DNA of 5,859 nt, taken from Enterococcaceae bacterium. Its GTDB lineage: Bacteria > Bacillota > Bacilli > Lactobacillales > Catellicoccaceae. A program made the position numbers and the translations under genes. Shown piece after piece: positions 1 through 5,859 of the stretch. The stretch's first letter is position 1. Each line of letters starts with the position of its first letter. The notes below the pieces were generated by a model. It was not told the DNA's origin and ran no database searches. It saw only the letters and a list, made by a program, of their open reading frames with translations. The stretch is taken from the NCBI GenBank assembly GCA_030150665.1, contig JASLFJ010000136.1:1-5859 (forward strand), written 5' to 3'.

Positions 1-78
1 AATTTATTTGTAGTCGTTACGGTTCATGATGAAACTTATCGAAAAGAAGATGTTACTGTCTATTTATCATTGATTTAA
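1..78 (+). CDS. C-terminal end of an unidentified protein (partial)
   Basis: Frame 1 is open from the first base to a TAA at 76-78 and gives 25 residues ending in VTVYLSLI. The other two + frames close within 30 bases. The alternating hydrophobic pattern (LFVVVTVHD, then VTVYLSLI) looks like two beta strands closing a soluble domain. I cannot assign a family from so short a tail. No strong hairpin with a U-tract follows the stop, but the next gene has its own promoter candidate at 137-145, so the two are probably separate transcription units. A chance open frame of this length is possible. Confidence 0.5.
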   Translation, partial: NLFVVVTVHDETYRKEDVTVYLSLI

Positions 79-136
79 AGATATGAATGATTCTTGATAA
101 AAAGCAAGAAACGGGCGTCATGGAATGTAAAAAGTA

Positions 137-145
137 TGATATAAT
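137..145 (+). promoter_or_regulatory. Extended -10 promoter for the TcaA-like gene
   Basis: TGATATAAT is a perfect TATAAT (140-145) preceded by TG at the extended -10 position. No good -35 lies 16-18 bases upstream (the sequence there is around GTCATG), which is tolerable for an extended -10 promoter. The predicted transcription start is near 152, giving a leader of about 90 bases before the ATG at 242. This is a motif-based prediction. Confidence 0.6.
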
Positions 146-163
146 AAAACATGATTCTATCAT

Positions 164-178
164 TTAGAATTATTCTAA
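164..178. promoter_or_regulatory. 15-bp palindrome in the leader, candidate operator
   Basis: TTAGAATTATTCTAA is a perfect inverted repeat with 7-bp arms around a single central base. It lies about 12 bases past the predicted transcription start. A third half-site, ATTCTA, sits at 154-159 and pairs perfectly with TAGAAT at 165-170 across a 5-base loop, so the middle arm could pair with either neighbour. The position suits a repressor operator or a small alternative RNA hairpin. I do not recognise the motif as the site of a known regulator. Confidence 0.4.
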
Positions 179-189
179 GTAATATAGAC

Positions 190-213
190 GATAAACAGAT
201 AAATAGATAGTGA
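190..213 (+). repeat. Three imperfect 8-bp tandem units
   Basis: GATAAACA, GATAAATA and GATAGTGA follow each other without gaps, so GATA recurs every 8 bases at 190, 198 and 206. The repeat lies in the untranslated leader, 14 bases upstream of the ribosome binding site (227-233). In AT-rich sequence a run this short may be chance. Confidence 0.4.
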
Positions 214-241
214 TGTTAAGTATGAGAAAGGAGTTTGTTTC

Positions 242-3200
242 ATGAAAAAATGTTCCAATTGTGGACATATGAATCGTGACCAAGCAAAATTTTGTGAAGA
301 ATGTGGTCATGCCTTACAAGCCGTAACCCCTTCTGTTTCAGAGTCCTCATCTGAGCAGAAAAACATGAAAAAAGGTGCACCTACAGTAGTCACTTCCAAT
401 CATGATCAACCTATTTTTGAACGTAAAAATACCTTTGATCGTGTTGAAATGTTAGAGTTAGAAGATGACGTGCCACAACTTGATCCTAAAAAGCTAAGAT
501 CTCAAGAGGAAGCTTCGAAATTAACGCAAGAAAAAGCAAAACAAAAAGAAGAAGTGATTGCAGAAATTCAAGATCTAGATGCTAAAAAAGGCTTGTTCCA
601 GTGGTTCCAGCCTAAATCAACTCCAAAACTAAAACAAGAACAGGAAAAACAAAAAGCAAAAGACTTGCAAGAAAAAGAAGTACCTCAAGTACTTGATGTA
701 GCGGTTCATGAAGAAAAATTTGTTGAAAAATTCCAACGTCCAAGCCAGGAAGAAGCAACACAAGAAACAAAAACAACATTACAAGATGTGATTGAAGAAG
801 CACATGATGTGTTACAAGATAAAGATGAAAAAGTATCAAATGAGCAAGATGAAGTAGTGGCAGAAGCTATTTCTAAAGAGCATCATGAGATTGAAAAAGA
901 AGCCCAAAAAGTACAAAAACAAGAACAAAGTTTACAAGAAGAGGCTGCTTTATCAGAACAAGAACAACAAGCACCGATGATTATTGAAAAACAAGCATAT
1001 GATCTAGAAGATGCTCCAGAAGTAGTACCTAAAGAGCAAGAGAGCGTATTGCCAAAAACGGTAACGATTGAGTCGGAAAAACTCGAGAAAAAATCAACAT
1101 CATCAGAAGTATCTGATGAAGATGTTAGGTTAGAACAAGAACAACAAGCGCAATCACAAGAATCACTTCAAGAAACGACTCAAGAGCAATCCACATCGAC
1201 TGATGATCAACAGATACAACAAGATCCACTTGTTGAGCAGTTAGTAGAAGATGCTGAAGCGTTACTTCCTCCTGAAAAAGAGAAAAATCGCAAAAAACAG
1301 TGGTTATTAACAGCAGCTATTTTAGTGATCTTAGGGGGTGTTGGTTATGCTTCAGGAACACGTTATTATGCTCCGCAAGCCCAGATTGATCGCTTCTTAA
1401 CGGTATTAGATAGTAAAGATCCATTACAAATCAGTCAACAATTGATTGTTGAAGATCAAGCGATGCAAGTGACTTCGGAAAATATTCAACCGTTTGTCAG
1501 CTTATTAGATGAAGATGAGACTTATATTGAAGAGTTATCGCAATTTTTAGAACAAGCTAAACCTAATGAGCCTTCGGATCAAATGGATATTTATTATCAA
1601 TTAGGACCTAAAAAGTTCTTCTTATTCCCAACGTATCAGTGGGTGATGCGACCATTATCAGTGACTGTTGAGACGAATAAAGAACAGGCACAAATTATGT
1701 TAAATGATCAAGAGATTGCGGTTGCTGATAAGGCTCCTTTTGAAGCAACCATTACGCCGCTACTTCCAGGGAAATATCAGTTATATGCCACATGGACGCA
1801 AGATAAAGAAACATTAAAAAATGAGTATCCATATCCGCTAACACGTACGGTTGCCCAAGATTTTTCAAAAGTGAATCTAGCTTTAATTCCTGTTTCCTTT
1901 AATGTGGAAAGTAATGTGTTAACAGCAGATATTTATGTAGATGATGAAAAAGTTGGGGCTTTAGAACAAGGAAAAGCACACGTTGGCCCGATCTCTTGGC
2001 GTGAAGATATGGAGTTAGTCTTGAAAAAACAAGTAGGTAGTGATCTTGTTGATTCTACAAAAGTAATTATTCCAGAACAACCAGAAGCCAACTATCGACT
2101 TACTTTTGCAGATTTAATTACTAATGAGATTACAGATGCATTTTTAACAGAGCTATATCAAAAAGTAGAAGCAGCTGTTAATGAAGATAAAGATGGTTCA
2201 GAAGTTGCCGCTCTTTTTGTCGATGGTGAGAAAAATGCTTCTTACCAAAAAATAAAAAATATGATTGAGCGTTTAAGAAATGATGAGACACTAGCAAGTG
2301 TCAGCTTTACACCATCATTAACTTCTGTAACATCTACGAAAAAATCATTGGCCAAGTTAGAATATCATGTAGATGTTGTTAAGACTTTTAAAGCAGACAG
2401 TGCAAGAGATGTAGAGCATATTGAGCAGAAATATACAGGAGTTGTTCAAGGAAGTGGTTCTGGAGAGCAGTTCCATTTGAAATTAAAACAGTTGTCTGCA
2501 CCCAAAACAAGTGTAGATAAAGTCGAGGTACCACCTACGGTTGCAGTGCCACCATCTGAATCTTATGAGACTGAAAACTCAAGTGCGGTTGCCTCAGAGC
2601 AAACAACAACGTCAGAGTCAACTCCTGTAGCACCGAGTTCAGTTGATAGCACGGTTGATACTTATACGCCAACAGATCAGACATCAGAGCTACCTTTAGC
2701 GTCTGAAGATACTTCTGGAGGACCGATTATTGCGAGTCCTTCGCCAGGGGTTGTTGTATCAGGAGATTATGGCTTAGAAGATCCTTATGTGCGTACAGAT
2801 TTAAGTCAAGTCCTTCCAAGACCGAATCGTCCCGTAGATAATACTCAGTGGCAACCTGTGTCACGACCTTCTGAAATTCAGTGGATGTTACAAAATATGT
2901 ATGGAGTCTTACAATCTGTAGGACAAACCCCTGTCGGTGTTGCGCAAGATCCAGAGCGAGAGTCAGAGTTAGCTAGTTATTTTGTAGGAGGATCACAAAA
3001 TAAAGCTTATGATGAAGTGCTAGCACAAATTGAAGCGTATCATCAAGAACCTGGATATACACAAATGACGATGGATATGCAGATGATTAAAGTATCTGCT
3101 TATTCTGGAGGACGTTATCAAGTTACTTATGAGATTACGTATTATGTTGTGTATACAACACCAGATGGTAAGAGTTCAACAAAAACAGAGACGTATCGTT

Positions 3201-3274
3201 ATCCAGAAGCTCAAGTAGTTTGGGATCAAGGATATTGGCGTATTGATTCTTTAGGCCCTGCTGTTAAAAAATAA
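242..3274 (+). CDS. TcaA/YvbJ-family zinc-ribbon single-pass membrane protein, enlarged
   Basis: The start is supported by AAAGGAG at 227-233, 8 bases upstream. Residues 4-21 form a zinc ribbon (C4-x2-C7-x10-C18-x2-C21). Residues about 75-345 are Gln/Glu/Lys-rich, low in complexity and probably helical or coiled-coil. A membrane helix follows at about 354-373 with KNRKKQ before it, placing the zinc ribbon inside and the rest outside. Outside, three small domains (about 378-450, 455-543, 544-617) resemble the TcaA repeats, including the segment IPVSFNVESNVLTADIYVDD. An NTF2-like domain lies at about 630-750, a Ser/Thr/Pro-rich linker at 752-878, and a second NTF2-like domain at about 880-1005. 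Relatives are S. aureus TcaA (about 460 residues, linked to glycopeptide response and envelope integrity) and B. subtilis YvbJ (about 600 residues). This protein is far longer. A cell-envelope role is inferred from the family; the ligand is unknown. It is transcribed alone and ends at the hairpin at 3284-3321. Confidence 0.85.
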   Translation: MKKCSNCGHMNRDQAKFCEECGHALQAVTPSVSESSSEQKNMKKGAPTVVTSNHDQPIFERKNTFDRVEMLELEDDVPQLDPKKLRSQEEASKLTQEKAKQKEEVIAEIQDLDAKKGLFQWFQPKSTPKLKQEQEKQKAKDLQEKEVPQVLDVAVHEEKFVEKFQRPSQEEATQETKTTLQDVIEEAHDVLQDKDEKVSNEQDEVVAEAISKEHHEIEKEAQKVQKQEQSLQEEAALSEQEQQAPMIIEKQAYDLEDAPEVVPKEQESVLPKTVTIESEKLEKKSTSSEVSDEDVRLEQEQQAQSQESLQETTQEQSTSTDDQQIQQDPLVEQLVEDAEALLPPEKEKNRKKQWLLTAAILVILGGVGYASGTRYYAPQAQIDRFLTVLDSKDPLQISQQLIVEDQAMQVTSENIQPFVSLLDEDETYIEELSQFLEQAKPNEPSDQMDIYYQLGPKKFFLFPTYQWVMRPLSVTVETNKEQAQIMLNDQEIAVADKAPFEATITPLLPGKYQLYATWTQDKETLKNEYPYPLTRTVAQDFSKVNLALIPVSFNVESNVLTADIYVDDEKVGALEQGKAHVGPISWREDMELVLKKQVGSDLVDSTKVIIPEQPEANYRLTFADLITNEITDAFLTELYQKVEAAVNEDKDGSEVAALFVDGEKNASYQKIKNMIERLRNDETLASVSFTPSLTSVTSTKKSLAKLEYHVDVVKTFKADSARDVEHIEQKYTGVVQGSGSGEQFHLKLKQLSAPKTSVDKVEVPPTVAVPPSESYETENSSAVASEQTTTSESTPVAPSSVDSTVDTYTPTDQTSELPLASEDTSGGPIIASPSPGVVVSGDYGLEDPYVRTDLSQVLPRPNRPVDNTQWQPVSRPSEIQWMLQNMYGVLQSVGQTPVGVAQDPERESELASYFVGGSQNKAYDEVLAQIEAYHQEPGYTQMTMDMQMIKVSAYSGGRYQVTYEITYYVVYTTPDGKSSTKTETYRYPEAQVVWDQGYWRIDSLGPAVKK
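955..972 (+). repeat. Direct repeat copy 1 within the Gln/Glu-rich region
   Basis: The 18-base string AGAACAAGAACAACAAGC occurs here and again, identically, at 1132-1149, in the same reading frame, both encoding EQEQQA. It reflects the CAA/GAA-rich low-complexity stretch of the TcaA-like gene and could support slippage or recombination that changes the length of the cytoplasmic arm. Confidence 0.6.
1132..1149 (+). repeat. Direct repeat copy 2 within the Gln/Glu-rich region
   Basis: This copy is identical over 18 bases to 955-972 and lies 177 bases downstream (59 codons, so in frame). Loss or gain of the interval by recombination would preserve the reading frame. Confidence 0.6.
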
Positions 3275-3283
3275 AGAACCATC

Positions 3284-3321
3284 AAAAAAAGCATGATCTA
3301 TATAAAGATCATGCTTTTTTT
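3284..3321. terminator. Bidirectional intrinsic terminator
   Basis: Seven A residues plus GCATGATC (3284-3298) pair perfectly with GATCATGC plus seven T residues (3307-3321) across an 8-base loop. The GC-containing core is 8 bp, and each strand ends in a T-run. It sits 9 bases after the TAA of the TcaA-like gene and 3 bases beyond the TAA of the convergent YueI-family gene, so it can serve both transcription units. Confidence 0.9.
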
Positions 3322-3324
3322 ATA

Positions 3325-3759
3325 TTAAGATTTATGAAATAGTTTTTTCAGTCGATGTTTTTCTTTTTTTGGCTCAGCTGGATGCGACTTATCAGGTAGA
3401 GGTAATGTGATTTGTTCTTTATTTACAGCATAAGATGTCGCAATGACTATAGCATAAGCCTCTTGTGTGTTGGGTTGTTCTACAATGGTAAAAGGACATG
3501 ATAAATATTGTGCTAAACTTACCGCTTGCGTTTGAATTTTAGGACTAAGATGACTATTAATATAGAGTTGATAATCTTGATATGCTTGTAGCCATGCTTT
3601 GATTTGTGTTTTTTGTTGGAGTTGATGGATCTTATCAAAAGAAAAGACAAGTAATACACGTTCTCTAAAGTTGCCTAAATAGCAAGCTTGTTCTTTAGGA
3701 CGTAGCTGGGGTTGGCCTGACATTTTTGTTTCTAAACGTTTGGAAACATCTTCTGTCAT
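3325..3759 (-). CDS. yueI: YueI-family (DUF1694) protein
   Basis: This is a 144-residue soluble protein with no signal peptide or membrane helix. The segment CYLGNFRERVLLVF near residues 26-39 matches the N-terminal signature of the YueI/DUF1694 family (B. subtilis YueI is about 130 residues). The molecular function of the family is not known to me. The last 15 residues are strongly basic (KKEKHRLKKLF), which could contact nucleic acid or membrane; that is inference. I chose the ATG at 3757-3759, because AAGGAG at 3767-3772 is 7 bases from it but only 4 from the in-frame TTG at 3760-3762. The ribosome binding site overlaps the TAA of the cyclophilin gene, so translation is probably coupled to it. 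Transcription ends at the shared hairpin 3284-3321. Confidence 0.85.
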   Translation of the reverse strand: MTEDVSKRLETKMSGQPQLRPKEQACYLGNFRERVLLVFSFDKIHQLQQKTQIKAWLQAYQDYQLYINSHLSPKIQTQAVSLAQYLSCPFTIVEQPNTQEAYAIVIATSYAVNKEQITLPLPDKSHPAEPKKEKHRLKKLFHKS

Positions 3760-3766
3760 CAAATCT

Positions 3767-3773
3767 CTCCTTA
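3767..3773 (-). promoter_or_regulatory. Ribosome binding site overlapping the upstream stop codon
   Basis: On the - strand TAAGGAG combines the cyclophilin stop codon (TAA, 3771-3773) with the Shine-Dalgarno of the YueI-family gene, 7 bases before its ATG. This decides the start of the downstream gene and suggests translational coupling. Confidence 0.75.
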
Positions 3774-4580
3774 TTCAGCTTCTTTTAAAATTTCAATATG
3801 TGTAATTGTTACGGGTTCTTTGGGTTTATCGTTTTGATCGACAGGGGTTGCTGCGATTTGATCGACTACGTCAAGGCCTTCAATCACTTGACCAAAAACT
3901 GAGTACTGACCATCTAAAAATGGCACGCCCCCTTCTTTATAGGCATCATAAATTGCAGTAGGATACTCCTCTTCTGATTTAAATTCAGAATCACTGCCTG
4001 CTTGATCGATCGTTATTTGTTGATCTTTATCATTTTGTACAATATAAAATTGACTGCCTTGAGAAGGTTGATCGACAGGAAGTCCTGTTCTTGCCATAGC
4101 TAGAGCTCCTCTAATGTGATATAGCTGATCAGAGATTTCAGGGACGAATTCTTCACCCCAAATACTCTCACCACCTGTACCATCACCTTTAGGATCCCCA
4201 CCTTGAATCATAAAGTCTTGAATAACACGGTGAAATGTTAGACCGTCATAGTATCCTTCTTTAACATGCGTTAAAAAGTTTTCTACCGCTTTAGGCGCTA
4301 ATGTTGGGAAAAGTTTAGCTTTCATGGTTCCAAAGTTCGTCTCAATAGCAACAAGCGCTTCATCTGCAGCTACTTCTTTAGACAGCTGTGGTAATGGCAA
4401 TTGATCAAGTTCTTCTTTAGAAATACGTGATTCTTTTTCCTCACTACTGCTTTTAGTTTGTTCTACTTGGCTGCTTTCAGTTTCTTTATTGGTCTCTTCT
4501 TTTTCTTGTTGATTACATGCAGCTAGTAAACTTAAAGAAAGAGCACTGACCATTAAATAGGTGAATGTTTTTTTTGTCAT
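3771..4580 (-). CDS. Cyclophilin-type peptidyl-prolyl cis-trans isomerase lipoprotein
   Basis: The 269-residue precursor begins with a lipoprotein signal peptide: MTKK, a hydrophobic core, and lipobox L19-A20-A21-C22. After cleavage C22 would be lipid-anchored on the outer face of the membrane. Residues 23-58 are a Glu/Ser/Thr/Lys-rich tether. The cyclophilin domain spans about 70-266. FHRVIQDFMIQGGD (116-129) carries the catalytic Arg (R118) and the F123, M124 and Q126 positions of the active site. GSQFYIVQ (175-182) and FLDGQYSVFGQV (211-222) follow. The position of the tryptophan in human CypA is F211, as is common in bacteria. A loop about 25 residues longer than in human CypA lies between these last two motifs. 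It catalyses proline isomerisation and probably helps fold exported proteins. AAAGGAG (4588-4594) sits 7 bases before the ATG. It is the first gene of the operon with the YueI-family gene. Confidence 0.93.
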   Translation of the reverse strand: MTKKTFTYLMVSALSLSLLAACNQQEKEETNKETESSQVEQTKSSSEEKESRISKEELDQLPLPQLSKEVAADEALVAIETNFGTMKAKLFPTLAPKAVENFLTHVKEGYYDGLTFHRVIQDFMIQGGDPKGDGTGGESIWGEEFVPEISDQLYHIRGALAMARTGLPVDQPSQGSQFYIVQNDKDQQITIDQAGSDSEFKSEEEYPTAIYDAYKEGGVPFLDGQYSVFGQVIEGLDVVDQIAATPVDQNDKPKEPVTITHIEILKEAE

Positions 4581-4671
4581 AATGAAACTCCTTTAAATGA
4601 ATTTACAATCGGGTTGATGAGGGGGTGTTTATTAGAAAATATAACATCAAAGCCCAAAATGGATTATAAGT

Positions 4672-4701
4672 ATTGTATCATTAAATAAAAATTACTGTCA
4701 A
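4672..4701 (-). promoter_or_regulatory. Promoter for the cyclophilin-yueI operon
   Basis: Reading the - strand, a perfect -35 TTGACA (4701-4696) is followed after 18 bases by TACAAT (4677-4672), preceded by TG at the extended -10 position (TGATACAAT). The predicted start is near 4665, giving a leader of about 85 bases. The match is near consensus, which suggests strong constitutive expression. Confidence 0.75.
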
Positions 4702-4730
4702 ACATTGGTTATTTATTCAATTATTTGACA
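4696..4730. promoter_or_regulatory. Inverted TGTCAAA/TTTGACA pair: back-to-back -35 boxes
   Basis: TGTCAAA (4696-4702) and TTTGACA (4724-4730) are exact inverted copies separated by 21 bases. Each contains a perfect -35 hexamer pointing away from the other, so the cyclophilin operon and nagA would be driven by divergent promoters whose -35 boxes are 23 bases apart. Between them lies ATTG (4704-4707) inverted as CAAT (4718-4721). The rest of 4581-4789 holds only the two leaders and ribosome binding sites; I see no gene in it. Confidence 0.55.
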
Positions 4731-4753
4731 AATATAGCAGTTATTTGTACCGT
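4725..4753 (+). promoter_or_regulatory. nagA: Candidate nagA promoter
   Basis: A perfect TTGACA (4725-4730) is followed after 17 bases by TACCGT (4748-4753), which matches the -10 consensus at only three of six positions. The predicted start near 4760 leaves about 30 bases before the ATG at 4790. The poor -10 is compatible with a regulated gene. I see no convincing NagR-type site or catabolite-response element. Confidence 0.4.
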
Positions 4754-4789
4754 AAAGAAGTAGTAATTATAGATAAGGGGGAAAATAAG

Positions 4790-5859
4790 ATGACACAATA
4801 TATTTATGCAGATCGATTTTATTTTAAAAGTGGTGTTCAAGGACCTGGATACTTACCGGTTTTAAATACAGGAGTATTTGGACGATTTCAAGAGCAGGAA
4901 CCTAAGCTAACTGCAGAAGATGAAGTGCTTGATTATACAGGACACTGGATTGCTCCAGGACTGGTAGATACGCATATTCATGGCTTTTTAGGACATGATG
5001 TGATGGATAATGATCGAGAGGGCATTTTAGCGATGTCAGAAGGTTTGGTCTCTTGTGGGGTAACAAGCTTTTTACCGACAACATTAACAGCAGATGCAAC
5101 TTTGTTGACAGAAGTTGCTAAAACGGTGAGTTCTTGTTATAAACAAACCTCTGGGGCTAAGATTGCAGGGATTTATTTTGAAGGTCCTTTTTTTACAGAA
5201 GAACATAAAGGAGCCCAAAATCCGAGTTATTTTTCAGCACCCTCTTTAGCTCAATTTAATGTGTGGCAAGAAGCAGCACAAGGACTCATTAAAAAAATTG
5301 CCTTAGCACCTGAACACAAAGGAGCACAAGAGTTTATTCAAGAAGTAACAGCATCAGGTGTTGTTGTAGCTTTAGGACATAGTCATGCCACTTATGATGA
5401 AGCTAAAGGAGCTGTTGATGCAGGAGCTTCTGTTTTTGTTCATACGTACAATGGTATGCGTGGTTTTAATCACCGAGAACCTGGAATGGTAGGAGCTGCG
5501 TTATCATTAAAAGAGACGTATGCTGAGTTGATTTGTGATGGAGAACATGTCCATCCCGTGGCTGCTAATGTTTTGAAGCAATCTATTGGAGCTGAACGTG
5601 TTGCTTTAATTACAGATTGTATGCGTGCAGGTGGTATGCCAGAGGGGGATTATATGTTAGGTGAGTTTCCAGTTACTGTTGAAAAGGGAACAGCACGGCT
5701 ACAAAGTGGTAATTTAGCAGGAAGTATTTTACAGTTAAAAGAAGCAGTTTATAATGTTGTTGATTGGAATATGGCAACTGTAGAAGAGGCATTTTTAATG
5801 AGTACTTATGTTCCTGCGGTAAGTAGTGGTATTGATGATGTGTGCGGACAAATAGCACC
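4790..5859 (+). CDS. nagA: N-acetylglucosamine-6-phosphate deacetylase (C-terminus cut by window)
   Basis: NagA removes acetate from GlcNAc-6-phosphate to give glucosamine-6-phosphate in the cytoplasm, feeding NagB and glycolysis or cell-wall precursor synthesis. The open frame gives 356 residues with no stop before the window end; the usual length is about 380-390, so roughly 25-35 residues are missing. The amidohydrolase features are all present: APGLVDTHIHG (55-65, H62 and H64), EGPF with metal ligand E131, GHSHA with H197, HTYNGM with H218 and N221, CDGEHVHP with D250 and H253, ITDCM with catalytic D276, and LAGS (309-312). E131, H197, H218 and D276 correspond closely to E. coli Glu131, His195, His216 and Asp273. 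The HTYNGM form in place of HLFNAM is typical of Lactobacillales. AAGGGGG (4775-4781), 8 bases before the ATG, supports the start. It is divergent from the cyclophilin operon. Confidence 0.95.
   Translation, partial: MTQYIYADRFYFKSGVQGPGYLPVLNTGVFGRFQEQEPKLTAEDEVLDYTGHWIAPGLVDTHIHGFLGHDVMDNDREGILAMSEGLVSCGVTSFLPTTLTADATLLTEVAKTVSSCYKQTSGAKIAGIYFEGPFFTEEHKGAQNPSYFSAPSLAQFNVWQEAAQGLIKKIALAPEHKGAQEFIQEVTASGVVVALGHSHATYDEAKGAVDAGASVFVHTYNGMRGFNHREPGMVGAALSLKETYAELICDGEHVHPVAANVLKQSIGAERVALITDCMRAGGMPEGDYMLGEFPVTVEKGTARLQSGNLAGSILQLKEAVYNVVDWNMATVEEAFLMSTYVPAVSSGIDDVCGQIA

Noticed and set aside
63..101. Interrupted inverted repeat TTTATCATT / AATGAT-TCTT-GATAAA after the upstream gene's stop
   Set aside because: The stem is AT-only, carries a 4-base bulge and lacks a following U-tract, so it is not a convincing terminator.
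612..839. A minus-strand open frame of 75 codons inside the TcaA-like gene
   Set aside because: Its Leu/Phe/Val-rich translation is the antisense of the CAA/GAA-rich coding repeat, and it sits wholly within a well-supported gene.
3760..3762. TTG as the start of the YueI-family gene
   Set aside because: It is only 4 bases from the Shine-Dalgarno, and an ATG directly follows at the ideal 7-base spacing.
3948..4040. The extra loop of about 25 residues in the cyclophilin domain, considered as a novel insertion
   Set aside because: Secreted cyclophilins of Gram-positive bacteria commonly carry an insertion at this place, as far as I recall, so it is unlikely to be special.
4704..4721. ATTGGTTATTTATTCAAT considered as a NagR-type operator
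   Set aside because: Only the outer ATTG/CAAT arms are symmetric, and the known NagR site core (TGGTATAGACCA-like) is not matched on the right half.
4902..5099. A minus-strand open frame of 65 codons inside nagA
   Set aside because: It lies opposite the conserved H-x-H region of NagA and its translation resembles no family I know.
5673..5858. A minus-strand open frame of 61 codons at the window end
   Set aside because: It lies opposite the NagA catalytic and LAGS region, and has His/Tyr/Leu-rich composition expected of an antisense shadow.

Overview
The window is AT-rich, with clean AAGGAG-type ribosome binding sites. Its gene families (TcaA/YvbJ-type zinc-ribbon membrane protein, YueI/DUF1694 protein, lipobox cyclophilin, Lactobacillales-type NagA) point to a low-GC Gram-positive bacterium. 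The most likely group is Lactobacillales, near Enterococcus or Vagococcus. The genus is an inference; no rRNA or other marker is present.

Layout. Bases 1-78 are the last 25 codons of an unidentified + strand gene. Bases 79-241 are a leader region with an extended -10 promoter, a 15-bp palindrome just past the predicted transcription start, and a short 8-bp tandem repeat. Bases 242-3274 encode a 1010-residue single-pass membrane protein of the TcaA/YvbJ family. It has an N-terminal zinc ribbon, a very long Gln/Glu/Lys-rich cytoplasmic segment, one membrane helix and a large extracellular part. Bases 3284-3321 form a near-symmetric hairpin that can end transcription from both sides. On the - strand, a lipoprotein cyclophilin (4580-3771) and a YueI-family protein (3759-3325) form a tightly coupled two-gene operon, with the second ribosome binding site overlapping the first gene's stop codon. 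Bases 4581-4789 are a divergent promoter region. From 4790 to the window end runs nagA (N-acetylglucosamine-6-phosphate deacetylase), complete at its N-terminus and cut at its C-terminus by the window edge.

How it fits together. The TcaA-like protein and the cyclophilin are both envelope proteins: one spans the membrane with a large outer domain set, the other is a lipid-anchored folding catalyst on the outer face. NagA recycles or catabolises amino sugars from cell wall or environment. These are ordinary chromosomal genes, and I see no mobile element, CRISPR array, RNA gene or defence cassette. The most unusual object is the TcaA-like protein, which is much longer than its named relatives. 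It appears to carry a duplicated NTF2-like domain outside the cell and an expanded low-complexity arm inside.
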